37,146 nt of DNA, taken from positions 1 to 37,146 of the forward strand of contig CANPXS010000008.1 of assembly GCA_947586625.1 (NCBI GenBank). The letters are read 5' to 3'. Position numbers and translations under genes: made by a program. The notes below the pieces were generated by a model. It saw nothing but the letters and a program-made list of their open reading frames with translations, was not told where the DNA came from and made no database searches. Of this stretch, positions 7,205 to 14,599 are shown piece by piece. Each line of letters opens with the position of its first letter. Positions within the stretch are counted from its first letter, which is position 1. Origin of the DNA: an uncultured Clostridia bacterium. Lineage in GTDB: Bacteria; Bacillota; Clostridia; Oscillospirales; CAG-272.

Positions 7205-9141
7205 CGACGCTCGAAAAGGATAAAAAAGCGGAAGAACAAGCCGATGGCGGCGTTCGTGCGTCGATTTATGAGCGCGTGCGCGGACTGTTCCCGCGCGGCG
7301 TCGTATGGGACGAAATCATCGGCTGCGTGTGGGCGGTGATATTCTTCGCCGACATGTATGCGCTCGACGCGCTTTTCCGCGTCATATACAGAGGCGCGGC
7401 GCTCACGACGCCGGGACTGTGGACGCCGAACGTGTTCACACTGTCGTGGTGCGCGGTCGCGCTCGGCGCAGCGCTGCTTTTGCCGCGCGCAGTCAGCCGC
7501 GTGTTCGTCGTCGCGTGGACGTCGGTATTTTCGGTGATGATGCTCGTACATTGCGGGCTTTACGGGTTCTCGGGCAAGTTTTTCTCGTTTTCCGATATAA
7601 TGTTCGCCGATGACGGCGCGGAGTTCTTCGATTTTTCTTATATCAGCATACGCAAGATAATGTTTATCGGCGCTTTTCTGGCGATAGTCGGCGCGGTATT
7701 TGCTTCGTTGATGATGCCGAAAAAGCGATACTCGTGGGTGCGCGCCGCCGCGGGCGCCGCCGCGGTCATTGTCGGCGCGGTCGGCATAAAGCTGACGCAT
7801 GATTCGCTCGCGAAGCAGTATGTGGCGGTTTCGTGGGACAGCTACGCGCAAAACGCTGACATATACCAGAGCTTCACCGACACGCCTAAGTCGATGATGC
7901 TGTGCGGGCTATACCAGTACACGGCGCGCGACGCTTGGCTGTCGTCGGGGATTGACACGCTGTTCGCCGACGACGGCGACGTTCTCGACTCGATAGAAGA
8001 GTATTATTCAAAGCGTCCCGAGCATGCGGAAACGTCCATGACGGGAGTTTGCAAGGGTAAGAATCTGATACTCGTGCAGATGGAGGCGATAGACTCGTGG
8101 ATGCTGACGCCGGAGTCGATGCCGAATCTCTACAAGCTGTATAATGAAAGCATAGTGTTCGAGAATCACTATGCGCCGACGTATCTTGCGGGCGGCACGT
8201 TCAACACCGAACTGATGGTGAATCTCGGCTTTTTCCCGCCGATATACGGCGGCAAGACGGGCATTTATGCGGGCAATTATTTCCCGCTGTCGCTGCCGAA
8301 TGCGTTCAACGCGGAGGGGTATCTGTCGCGGTCATTCCACAACGGCTGGGCGGAGACGTATTCGCGCGGGATAGTGCACAAGAACTGGGGATATGAGCGC
8401 TATTACAGCGGTGACGACATCGGTATGCCCGACGTGTTCTTCGACTCGGGGCTTATCGAAGGGTTCGACTTGATGACGGAGGGGGACAAGTTCTTTTCGT
8501 TCATCGTGACGTATTCGGGTCACGGCAACTATCCGGGCTCGGCGGTGTCGGGCAAGTATTATCAAAAATTCGCGGAGATCTACCCGGACGCGGAGGACAT
8601 ATACATCCATTCGATGGCGCACGCCTATGAGACAGACGTGTTCATCGGCGAGCTCGTAGAGCGGCTCGAGGAGGCGGGACTGCGCGACGACACTGTGCTC
8701 GCGTTCTATTCCGACCACTACAACTACTATACTCTCGACGATGCGCTCGTGATGAAGTACAAGGGCGCGTTCGACGAAAGGACTATCGAGCACGTTCTGT
8801 TCTTCATCAACGACACCGACATCGGGTATATGCCGGCAGATAAGGTGACGTCGTCGATAGACATACTGCCGACGCTCGTCGATATGTTCGGGCTCGGAGT
8901 CAACGCGCAGTATTACGCGGGCGACTCGGCGTTCTCGGACGGCGGCGGGTATGTGATATTCGAGGACAACTCGTGGCTCGACGGTGAGCGGTACTATATT
9001 GCCGGTCAGAGCGAGACTGACGAGGAGGCCGCCGCGCGGAACCGCGAGATCTCGGACCGCATGTATTACAGTCAGCGTATACTTTTGCACGATTATTTTG
9101 CGCGGCGCGGCTCGTGGGATGACGCCGACAAGTCGAAGTGA
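7201..9141 (+). CDS. LTA synthase-like membrane sulfatase-fold enzyme
   Basis: This 646-residue protein has about five N-terminal transmembrane helices (roughly residues 35-200) and a large extracellular alkaline phosphatase/sulfatase-fold domain, the layout of lipoteichoic acid synthases. Landmark residues align with LtaS: E295 (QMEAID), catalytic T333 (GGTFNTELM), H441 (SGHGNYP) and D505-H506 (YSDHYNYY). Such enzymes transfer phosphoglycerol or related groups to envelope glycans or lipids using a metal (Mn in LtaS). The start is TTG at 7201, overlapping the GH43 stop by four bases, with AGAGGT at 7189-7194 as ribosome site. Phosphoglycerol transfer is inferred from the fold; another phospho-group transferase or a sulfatase is possible. 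Confidence 0.85.
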   Translation: MTTLEKDKKAEEQADGGVRASIYERVRGLFPRGVVWDEIIGCVWAVIFFADMYALDALFRVIYRGAALTTPGLWTPNVFTLSWCAVALGAALLLPRAVSRVFVVAWTSVFSVMMLVHCGLYGFSGKFFSFSDIMFADDGAEFFDFSYISIRKIMFIGAFLAIVGAVFASLMMPKKRYSWVRAAAGAAAVIVGAVGIKLTHDSLAKQYVAVSWDSYAQNADIYQSFTDTPKSMMLCGLYQYTARDAWLSSGIDTLFADDGDVLDSIEEYYSKRPEHAETSMTGVCKGKNLILVQMEAIDSWMLTPESMPNLYKLYNESIVFENHYAPTYLAGGTFNTELMVNLGFFPPIYGGKTGIYAGNYFPLSLPNAFNAEGYLSRSFHNGWAETYSRGIVHKNWGYERYYSGDDIGMPDVFFDSGLIEGFDLMTEGDKFFSFIVTYSGHGNYPGSAVSGKYYQKFAEIYPDAEDIYIHSMAHAYETDVFIGELVERLEEAGLRDDTVLAFYSDHYNYYTLDDALVMKYKGAFDERTIEHVLFFINDTDIGYMPADKVTSSIDILPTLVDMFGLGVNAQYYAGDSAFSDGGGYVIFEDNSWLDGERYYIAGQSETDEEAAARNREISDRMYYSQRILLHDYFARRGSWDDADKSK

Positions 9142-9180
9142 CGGAAATTGCGGTTTGATTTGCGCATTAGGGGAAATGAT

Positions 9181-10320
9181 ATGACCGATACGAGGAGAAA
9201 ATGGCTCGACGCTGTTTTGAAGATAGCGTCGCTGGTGATAGAGTCGTGCGCGGACGGTAAGCTGCGCGAGGTGATGCCGATATACGCTCGTCCCGACGTG
9301 CACGACAGGGCGGAGTACACGTATCTTGAAGCGCTCGGCAGGACGGTGTGCGGCATCGCGCCGTGGCTGTCGCATGAGGCGGAGGATGCGGACGAGGAAG
9401 TAATGCGCGCGAGGTATGCGGAGCTGACGCGGCGCGCGATAAAGATGGCGGTCACGCCGGGCTCGCCCGATTTTATGAATTTTTCGCGCGGCGGGCAGCC
9501 GATAGTGGACGCGGCGTTTTTGTGCGAAGGGCTTTTGCGCGCGCCGGATGAGCTTTACGAGAAGTTAGACGCGGAAACAAAGCGCGAGCTGCTCGCGCGT
9601 CTGCGCGAGACGCGGAGCCGCAAGCCGTACGCGAGTAATTGGCTGTTGTTCTCGGCGATGATAGAAGCGTTTCTGCGATATGCGGGCGCGCCTGACTGGG
9701 ACCCGATGCGGATAGACTACGCGCTGCGTCAGCATGAGCAGTGGTATCTCGGCGACGGGTTTTACGGAGACGGGCCCGAGTTCCACCTCGACTGGTACAA
9801 CAGCTATGTGATAAATCCGATGATGGTTGACGTGACGCGCGCTGTCGCGGGAGTATACGGCGACTGGGACGAGATAGGCAGGCGCGCGCTGTCGCGTGCC
9901 GCAAGGTTTGCGTCGGCGCAGGAGTCGATGATTGCGCCTGACGGGACGTATCCGGTGCTCGGGCGCTCATCCGCGTACAGGTTCGGCGCGTTTCACGCGC
10001 TCGCGCAGTCGGCACTGCTCGGTTATCTGCCGGAGAATATTTCACCGGCGTCGGTGCGGTGCGCGCTCACGGCGGTGCTCGACCGCGTGATGTCGTGTGA
10101 CGGCATGTTTGACGGCGAAGGCTGGCTGACGATAGGCGTCGCGGGGCGTCAGCCCGAGATCGGAGAGGGGTACATATCGACGGGGAGCCTCTATCTCTGC
10201 ACGTTTATGTTCCTGCCGCTCGGGCTTCCCGAGTCGTCGGACTTTTGGCGTCTGCCGGACGCGAAATGGACGCAGAAGCGCATATGGGACGGCGACGCTG
10301 ACGCGGCGACGCGGCATTGA
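9181..10320 (+). CDS. DUF2264 domain protein (alpha/alpha-barrel, glycosidase-like)
   Basis: ATG 9181 is preceded by AGGGGAA, while the longer frame to 9148 would need a TTG without a ribosome site. The 379-residue product shows the DUF2264 hallmark around YGDGPEFHLDWYNSYVINPM, plus Trp- and acid-rich helices expected of an (alpha/alpha)6 barrel. DUF2264 proteins often sit in carbohydrate-utilisation loci and are thought to be glycoside hydrolase-like. There is no signal peptide. It closes the operon with GH43 and the LTA synthase-like gene, and a long palindrome follows. Sugar target unknown. Confidence 0.85.
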   Translation: MTDTRRKWLDAVLKIASLVIESCADGKLREVMPIYARPDVHDRAEYTYLEALGRTVCGIAPWLSHEAEDADEEVMRARYAELTRRAIKMAVTPGSPDFMNFSRGGQPIVDAAFLCEGLLRAPDELYEKLDAETKRELLARLRETRSRKPYASNWLLFSAMIEAFLRYAGAPDWDPMRIDYALRQHEQWYLGDGFYGDGPEFHLDWYNSYVINPMMVDVTRAVAGVYGDWDEIGRRALSRAARFASAQESMIAPDGTYPVLGRSSAYRFGAFHALAQSALLGYLPENISPASVRCALTAVLDRVMSCDGMFDGEGWLTIGVAGRQPEIGEGYISTGSLYLCTFMFLPLGLPESSDFWRLPDAKWTQKRIWDGDADAATRH

Positions 10321-10342
10321 AGGTTGATTATTAAATTATTGG

Positions 10343-10381
10343 GCGGGGGAAGAAACTTTTGACAAAAGTTTCTTCCCCCGC
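10343..10381. repeat. Palindromic element P1 (18-bp perfect stem)
   Basis: GCGGGGGAAGAAACTTTT pairs perfectly with its complement around a GAC loop. It lies between the convergent DUF2264 and nucleotide kinase genes, so may end both transcripts. It belongs to a family with a shared A(A)CTTTT core (see 10992, 13681, 13831, 32330). Confidence 0.8.
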
Positions 10382-10409
10382 ACCCCTATTTTTAAAACTA
10401 TTGAAAGAG

Positions 10410-10955
10410 TTATCTTTCGGCGGTTTTTCTGAAAGCCTCGATTATCCGCTCGGCGGTAAGCTCGGGCGTCGACGTTGTGCTGTCTACGACGCAGTCATAG
10501 TTTGACATATCGTTGTAGTCGACGCCGTAGATGTCGAGAAAGCGTTCGCGTTCGAGCGCGGCGCGCTTTTCGAGCGCGCTTTTTGCGTCGTCAATGCTTT
10601 CGTATGATTCGACGCTGCCGCGTCCCGCGTTATAGACGCGCTTCGCAGCTTCGTCTATGTCGACGGTGATGAACACGCGGAACGCGTTTTTCGCGAAGTA
10701 CCACGCCATGCGCGAGTCGAATATGATGTGGTCGCGCTCGAGCGATATTTTTGTAACGGTGTCGTCGATGATGTGGTCGAGCGACGGGTCCGTCATCATG
10801 CGCTCGTTGAGTTCGAGCGTAGATATGCCGAGGTCGGCGGCTGCCTGACGCTGGACGCTGCCTGTCGAATACGTTTCAAAGCCGAGCTTTTCGGCGAGAA
10901 TGGCGGCGACGGTCGATTTGCCGCTGCCGAGATTGCCTGTTATTGCTATGTGCAT
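10410..10955 (-). CDS. Small P-loop kinase, cytidylate/dephospho-CoA kinase-like
   Basis: I place the start at 10955 (MHIAITGNLGSGKST) because GGAG lies five bases upstream; the longer frame to 10982 has no ribosome site. The 181-residue product begins with a Walker A GxxGxGKST and continues with residues typical of the AAA_18/cytidylate-kinase-like group: a STGS segment, a DSRMAWYF segment and a basic lid region. It probably phosphorylates a nucleotide or related small molecule. The function of this clostridial clade is not established. It is flanked by the P1 and P2 palindromes, so it is an isolated transcription unit. Confidence 0.75.
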   Translation of the reverse strand: MHIAITGNLGSGKSTVAAILAEKLGFETYSTGSVQRQAAADLGISTLELNERMMTDPSLDHIIDDTVTKISLERDHIIFDSRMAWYFAKNAFRVFITVDIDEAAKRVYNAGRGSVESYESIDDAKSALEKRAALERERFLDIYGVDYNDMSNYDCVVDSTTSTPELTAERIIEAFRKTAER

Positions 10956-10991
10956 GATGTCTCCGGAGTTGGTAAGTTTCATAAAGCTGTG

Positions 10992-11028
10992 ACGGGGGAA
11001 AAACTTTTCGTAAAAGTTTTTCCCCCGT
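10992..11028. repeat. Palindromic element P2 (17-bp perfect stem)
   Basis: ACGGGGGAAAAACTTTT pairs perfectly with its complement around CGT. It begins five bases beyond the 3' end of the minus-strand tRNA-Arg and may terminate it, though no long T-tract follows. Confidence 0.8.
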
Positions 11029-11032
11029 GTTT

Positions 11033-11106
11033 CCTACCCGACAGGATTTGAACCTGCGACCTACAGAGTCGGAGTCTGTCGCTCTATCCAGCTGGGCTAC
11101 GGGTAG
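11033..11106 (-). tRNA. tRNA-Arg (anticodon CCG)
   Basis: On the minus strand CTACCCG and CGGGTAG form the acceptor stem; ACAGA/TCTGT form the anticodon stem around CTCCGAC, giving anticodon CCG (codon CGG). The T-arm reads GCAGG-TTCAAAT-CCTGT. The D-stem has one C-A mismatch. CCA is not encoded; the discriminator base is G. Confidence 0.95.
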
Positions 11107-11107
11107 A

Positions 11108-11163
11108 CGATGTAGCAGATGTAGAAGATGTAGATGATGTAGATGATGTAGAAGATGTAGATG
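11108..11163. repeat. 9-bp tandem repeat (GATGTAGAN), about 6 copies
   Basis: Units GATGTAGCA, GATGTAGAA, GATGTAGAT, GATGTAGAT, GATGTAGAA, GATGTAGAT follow without gaps. The array begins two bases from the tRNA 5' end and lies between it and its promoter, so it is transcribed as the pre-tRNA leader. Confidence 0.9.
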
Positions 11164-11181
11164 ATACTGTGACTATTGATT

Positions 11182-11210
11182 ATTTTATCAAACGGACGCG
11201 CATATGTCAA
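11182..11210 (-). promoter_or_regulatory. Strong promoter for tRNA-Arg
   Basis: On the minus strand: TTGACA (11205-11210), 17-bp spacer, TAAAAT (11182-11187). Expected transcript start is near 11175, about 70 bases upstream of the mature tRNA. Confidence 0.75.
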
Positions 11211-11230
11211 GTGGAGAAACAAAAAAAACG

Positions 11231-11259
11231 TTGACATAGAGACGGGAATGATGTAATAT
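11231..11259 (+). promoter_or_regulatory. Promoter for the small membrane protein
   Basis: TTGACA (11231-11236), 17-bp spacer, TAATAT (11254-11259), divergent from the tRNA promoter. Confidence 0.75.
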
Positions 11260-11300
11260 TGATATAGTGAAACGAAATGTAAAGTTTGAAGGAGGTTCGT

Positions 11301-11531
11301 ATGCTTTCCAAAATATTTCCGTTTTCGACCCGTTCAAATACGGTCGGAGGACTCATCGTCTCCATCGCCGTTTACATCGTCTGCGGTGCGGTCGCCGGTA
11401 TTATAATCGGACTGCTCGCAAAAATGCCGATAATAGGCTTTATCTTCGGTCTTGTCGGCGGTATCGTGGACCTTTACTGTCTCTGCGGCATCATAATTTC
11501 GGTGCTCATTTACTGTAAGGTCGTATCGTGA
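11301..11531 (+). CDS. Small two-helix membrane protein, unknown function
   Basis: ATG 11301 has an ideal AAGGAGG site (11289-11295) six bases upstream. The 76-residue product has two long hydrophobic helices, roughly residues 18-42 and 46-74, rich in Gly and Ile. There is no known domain. It is a monocistronic unit with its own promoter and terminator, supporting that it is a real gene. No function can be assigned. Confidence 0.8.
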   Translation: MLSKIFPFSTRSNTVGGLIVSIAVYIVCGAVAGIIIGLLAKMPIIGFIFGLVGGIVDLYCLCGIIISVLIYCKVVS

Positions 11532-11543
11532 ATCGTAAAGCAG

Positions 11544-11574
11544 ACGCCCGACGCAAGTCGGGCGTTTGTTTTTT
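11544..11574 (+). terminator. Intrinsic terminator
   Basis: ACGCCCGAC-GCAA-GTCGGGCGT, a 9-bp stem with a GNRA loop, is followed by TTGTTTTTT. Confidence 0.9.
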
Positions 11575-11588
11575 ACTGACAAATTCTC

Positions 11589-11617
11589 TTGACATTATTT
11601 TATTTATGTGTTAATAT
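11589..11617 (+). promoter_or_regulatory. Promoter of the leader peptide / ABC exporter unit
   Basis: TTGACA (11589-11594), 17-bp spacer, TAATAT (11612-11617). Transcription would start near 11624, giving a leader of about 240 bases before the exporter start at 11866. Confidence 0.8.
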
Positions 11618-11709
11618 GTGCCTTGTATTATTTTGCGAGGGGGCGATGCTTTGTCATCAGGATATATAAATAAATGCTGAACAAAATCTATAAGGAAAGG
11701 AGAATTGAT

Positions 11710-11766
11710 ATGTGCAGACACGCATATAGCGAATTGCGGCGAGCCGAAATTAACGCTCACAGATGA
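11710..11766 (+). CDS. Leader peptide of 18 codons (MCRHAYSELRRAEINAHR)
   Basis: AGGAAAGGAG ends six bases upstream of ATG 11710, an excellent ribosome site. The 18-residue peptide is Arg- and Ala-rich and ends with TGA at 11764-11766, inside the 5' arm of the following hairpin (11759-11806). That geometry, with an ABC exporter downstream, is what ribosome-mediated attenuators look like (for example bmrB ahead of bmrCD in Bacillus subtilis, induced by ribosome-targeting drugs). That the peptide is translated and regulatory is inference; the ORF and its site are directly visible. Confidence 0.7.
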   Translation: MCRHAYSELRRAEINAHR

Positions 11767-11848
11767 GGCGATGATATAGGCTTACGCCGGTCGTCGCCTC
11801 ATCTGTTTTAGGTATCGTCGGATAGAAGCGAGATACCGTATAAAACAG
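11759..11848 (+). promoter_or_regulatory. Candidate attenuator: two overlapping alternative hairpins
   Basis: Hairpin A: 11759-11774 pairs with 11791-11806 (16 bp, one T-G), followed by TTTTA. Its 5' arm contains the leader-peptide stop codon. Hairpin B: 11803-11816 (CTGTTTTA-GGTATC) pairs with 11832-11848 (GATACC, a GTA bulge, TAAAACAG). The two overlap at 11803-11806, and B uses A's T-tract and the first bases of the exporter's AGAAAGGA site (11847-11854). A ribosome at the leader stop would cover A's 5' arm and favour B. Confidence 0.65.
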
Positions 11849-11865
11849 AAAGGATTGACCGGCAA

Positions 11866-13668
11866 ATGAAATTCATAAAAACAATAATAAAAAACGCAAA
11901 AAGCATCATGTGGCTCATCGGAGCCTATTTTAAGTACGGCAAATTCGTCGTGTTGTTCGGACTGTTCGCGAACGGTCTTATCTGGCCGCTCCGCGACGTG
12001 ATATCGGTATATCTGCCGCAGTTAGTGGTTGACGCGCTCGACGCGGGACATTCGCTTCTTTACGTCGTCGCGCTGATGCTGGGACTGCATGCGGTGGCGT
12101 ATGTCGCATACATCACACACGATATGCTGTGGGATTACGTCGAGCTCGTAGGCGGCGAGCGCGTCAAGCTCGCGCTGAAGCGTCAGGTCTACGAAAAGGC
12201 AAAGAGCACCGACTATGAGTGCATAGACGACCCGAAGTTCTACGACAAGTACAAGTGGGCGATGGACAACTACGCGGACAAGGCGGGCGAGGCAGTACAA
12301 ATGCTGAATTATCTCGTGCGCGGCGTCGTCGCAATATCGGCGCTGGCGGCGATAATCGCGTCGGTGTCGCCGTGGGTGGTTCTGATCGTTGCCGCATACG
12401 GCGTCATAAGGACTGCGTTTCACTTACAGTACAACAAGCTCGACCTCGAGCGTGACGAGAAGACCGTGAAGCCGAACAGGCGGCTCGATTATATCCACAG
12501 GGTGTTCTACATGAAGGACTATGCGTCCGATATGCGCTCGACGAGGCTGTCGGGACGCTCGATGGCGTACTACGACAAATACGCGGGCGAAAAGATCGCG
12601 GTGATGAGCGGCGTGCAGAAAAGGTATGTGCGGCTCGAGTTCATACAGCGCGTGTTCAACGTGGCGTCGCAGTTTTTGACGATGTTTCTTATCGTTCTGT
12701 CGTTTTACCGCGGCGAGATAGAGAACGCGGCTATGCTCATTACGCTGTTCATGGCGGCGAATACGCTCGATATCGACATCTGGGACATCATGGATGTGAT
12801 AAAGGGCTTTGACAAGGTGGCGAATTACGGTGTGCGCGTGCGCGAGTTTTTCGACCTGCCGACGAAGATAGAGAGCGCGGACGCATCGCCCGCGGATGCG
12901 AAAAGCGCGCCGGACGGCGCGTTTACTGTGGAGCTGCGAGACGTGTCGTTCCGTTACACGGACGGCGGTCCGTATGTGCTGCGGCACATGAACTTGACGG
13001 TCCGTGCGGGCGAAAGGCTCGCGGTCGTGGGCGAGAACGGGGCGGGGAAGTCGACGCTCGTAAAGCTGCTTCTGCGTCTTTATGACGTGACGGAGGGGGC
13101 GATACTCGTCGACGGCGTCGACATACGCGACTACGACATACACGAGCTGCGCACGAAGGTGGGCGTTGCGTTCCAGAACACGAACATATACGCGATGACG
13201 TTTGCGGAGAATGTGACGCTGTCGCACGAGGCGGACGCGGAGATGATATCGGATATCGTCGACAGGCTGTCGCTGCGCGGTGTGCTCGACAAGAATTCGG
13301 CGTCGCTCGACTCCGAGATGACGCGCGAATTTGACGAGAGCGGCATGGTGCTGTCGGGCGGCGAGGCGCAAAAAGTTGCGATAGCACGGCTTTACACGTA
13401 CGATTACGGCATGCTGATGCTCGACGAGCCGTCGTCGGCGCTCGACCCGATAGCGGAGTACGAGATGAACCGCATGATAGTCGGCAGCACGCGCGGTGCG
13501 ACGACGCTCTTGATCGCGCATAGGCTGTCGAGCGTCCGCGATATGGACCGCATCGTCGTCGTCGACGGCGGCCGCGTCGCCGAGTCGGGCACGCACGACG
13601 AGCTTATGTCGCAGCGCGGCATCTACGCCGAAATGTTCGACAAGCAGGCGGAAGGGTATATTGTGTAA
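11866..13668 (+). CDS. ABC exporter (fused membrane and ATPase domains)
   Basis: The 600-residue protein has an N-terminal six-helix exporter domain (about residues 20-310) and a C-terminal ATPase. Walker A GENGAGKST is at 389-397, signature LSGGE at 496-500, and Walker B ends in D520-E521, with an intact H-loop (LLIAHRLSS). All catalytic residues are canonical, so it probably works as a homodimer or with a partner elsewhere. No peptidase domain is fused, so it is not a bacteriocin processing exporter. It is the only one of the five ABC genes here preceded by a leader peptide, suggesting induction by a translation inhibitor. Substrate unknown. Confidence 0.9.
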   Translation: MKFIKTIIKNAKSIMWLIGAYFKYGKFVVLFGLFANGLIWPLRDVISVYLPQLVVDALDAGHSLLYVVALMLGLHAVAYVAYITHDMLWDYVELVGGERVKLALKRQVYEKAKSTDYECIDDPKFYDKYKWAMDNYADKAGEAVQMLNYLVRGVVAISALAAIIASVSPWVVLIVAAYGVIRTAFHLQYNKLDLERDEKTVKPNRRLDYIHRVFYMKDYASDMRSTRLSGRSMAYYDKYAGEKIAVMSGVQKRYVRLEFIQRVFNVASQFLTMFLIVLSFYRGEIENAAMLITLFMAANTLDIDIWDIMDVIKGFDKVANYGVRVREFFDLPTKIESADASPADAKSAPDGAFTVELRDVSFRYTDGGPYVLRHMNLTVRAGERLAVVGENGAGKSTLVKLLLRLYDVTEGAILVDGVDIRDYDIHELRTKVGVAFQNTNIYAMTFAENVTLSHEADAEMISDIVDRLSLRGVLDKNSASLDSEMTREFDESGMVLSGGEAQKVAIARLYTYDYGMLMLDEPSSALDPIAEYEMNRMIVGSTRGATTLLIAHRLSSVRDMDRIVVVDGGRVAESGTHDELMSQRGIYAEMFDKQAEGYIV

Positions 13669-13680
13669 TAATGATTTTTG

Positions 13681-13718
13681 GCGAGAGAGAAACTTTTTGA
13701 AAAAAGTTTCTCTCTCGC
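13681..13718. repeat. Palindromic element P3 (18-bp perfect stem)
   Basis: GCGAGAGAGAAACTTTTT pairs perfectly with its complement around a two-base centre (GA). It directly follows the ABC exporter and may terminate it. The flank CTCTCTTTTCAAAAACTTTTA continues the element, and resembles the flanks after P1 and P5. Confidence 0.8.
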
Positions 13719-13830
13719 GCTCTCTTTTCAAAAACTTTTATTACCGGTTTTTATTTTGGGAAAGTAAACGAGAACAATATCCTCGGAGATAGCTTGAGAT
13801 AATCACTATTTAGTCCGTTTTTGGAGGAGC

Positions 13831-13930
13831 GCGAGGAACCTTTTACAAAAAGGTTCTTCGCATATGAAAAAAGTTTCTCTCAACAAGAAGTTCTCCTCAA
13901 TAAAAAGTTTTCTTCTCGCGCTTTTTGTGA
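13831..13930. repeat. Palindromic element P4 and decayed half-copies
   Basis: GCGAGGAACCTTTT-ACA-AAAAGGTTCTTCGC (14 bp, one G-T) is followed by three 3'-arm-like stretches (AAAAAAGTTTCTCTC, AGAAGTTCTCCTC, AAAAAGTTTTCTTCTCGCG). The whole 13669-13969 interval contains only such repeats; no gene is seen. Confidence 0.7.
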
Positions 13931-13969
13931 AGAATTGTGTCCAAAACGTGCTGCACTCTTCGGAACACA

Positions 13970-14455
13970 TTATTCGCTGTGGCATGCGGCGTCGACGCAG
14001 AGCACGACTGCGAGCACGTCGAGTTCATGCATGTCGTAACGTTCATCTACCGCGATCTCGTACGTGTCGCCCCATGTGAACCACTGCTTCGATACGGTCG
14101 CGACAGTATTGCCCGCGCCGTCCGTGATCGAGTATTCGTGATCGGTAAAATCGCCCTCGACGGTCCATCCGAGACCGTCGACAGTGTAGCGGCAGAAGAA
14201 AAACGTGAAATTTTTATGTACGGTGCCGGCAAAAACGCCGTCGCCTCCGCCGCGGTAGAGTTCATATGCGGGCATCCACGTGAGTACACGCTGGCTTATG
14301 TAGTAGAGCTCGCGGTCGAAGCCGTCGGTGATGTGCAGCTTCTTGCCCCATGTGAAGACGTCGCCGTATACATAGTAACGCGCGCCGCCGTATTCGTCGC
14401 AGACGTCGAATTTGTCGCCCCACGTAAAAACATGCTGACGTATATACAGTTTCAT
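13970..14455 (-). CDS. LURP-one-related (YxjI/LOR) family protein
   Basis: The 161-residue product begins MKLYIRQHVFTWGDKFDV and repeats the module 'Y.R..VFTWG.K..I.D' three times, characteristic of the LOR/DUF567 family (tubby-like beta barrel; Bacillus YxjI). The length is normal for the family. AAAGGAGGTG lies just upstream of the ATG, and a perfect-consensus promoter precedes it. It is transcribed alone. The molecular function of bacterial LOR proteins is not known; the tubby-like fold suggests membrane lipid or scaffold binding. Confidence 0.85.
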   Translation of the reverse strand: MKLYIRQHVFTWGDKFDVCDEYGGARYYVYGDVFTWGKKLHITDGFDRELYYISQRVLTWMPAYELYRGGGDGVFAGTVHKNFTFFFCRYTVDGLGWTVEGDFTDHEYSITDGAGNTVATVSKQWFTWGDTYEIAVDERYDMHELDVLAVVLCVDAACHSE

Positions 14456-14482
14456 TTTCGCACCTCCTTTGGTGGCACGTAT

Positions 14483-14511
14483 ATTATATCATGCTTTTAT
14501 AATACTGTCAA
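14483..14511 (-). promoter_or_regulatory. Consensus sigma-A promoter for the LURP-one gene
   Basis: On the minus strand: TTGACA (14506-14511), 17-bp spacer, TATAAT (14483-14488), a perfect match in both boxes. Confidence 0.85.
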
Positions 14512-14561
14512 GAGATTGCGTAAAAATAATATAAGATGGCATAACGCGTTTTTGCGCACGC

Positions 14562-14589
14562 AAAAAGAGCCGCACACGCGGCTCTTTTT
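14562..14589. terminator. Terminator of the sigma factor operon
   Basis: AAAAAGAGCCGC-ACAC-GCGGCTCTTTTT, 12 bp including A/T ends, lies just beyond the 3' end of the minus-strand gene at 14600. It insulates the LURP-one promoter. Confidence 0.85.
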
Positions 14590-14599
14590 TATATCTTTG

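Noticed and set aside
11108..11163. CRISPR-like array
   Set aside because: Units are 9 bp with no spacers and no cas genes; it is a simple tandem repeat.
11033..11210. tRNA-Arg as a possible integration (att) site
   Set aside because: No integrase, no duplicated tRNA 3' end and no phage or plasmid genes are present in the window.
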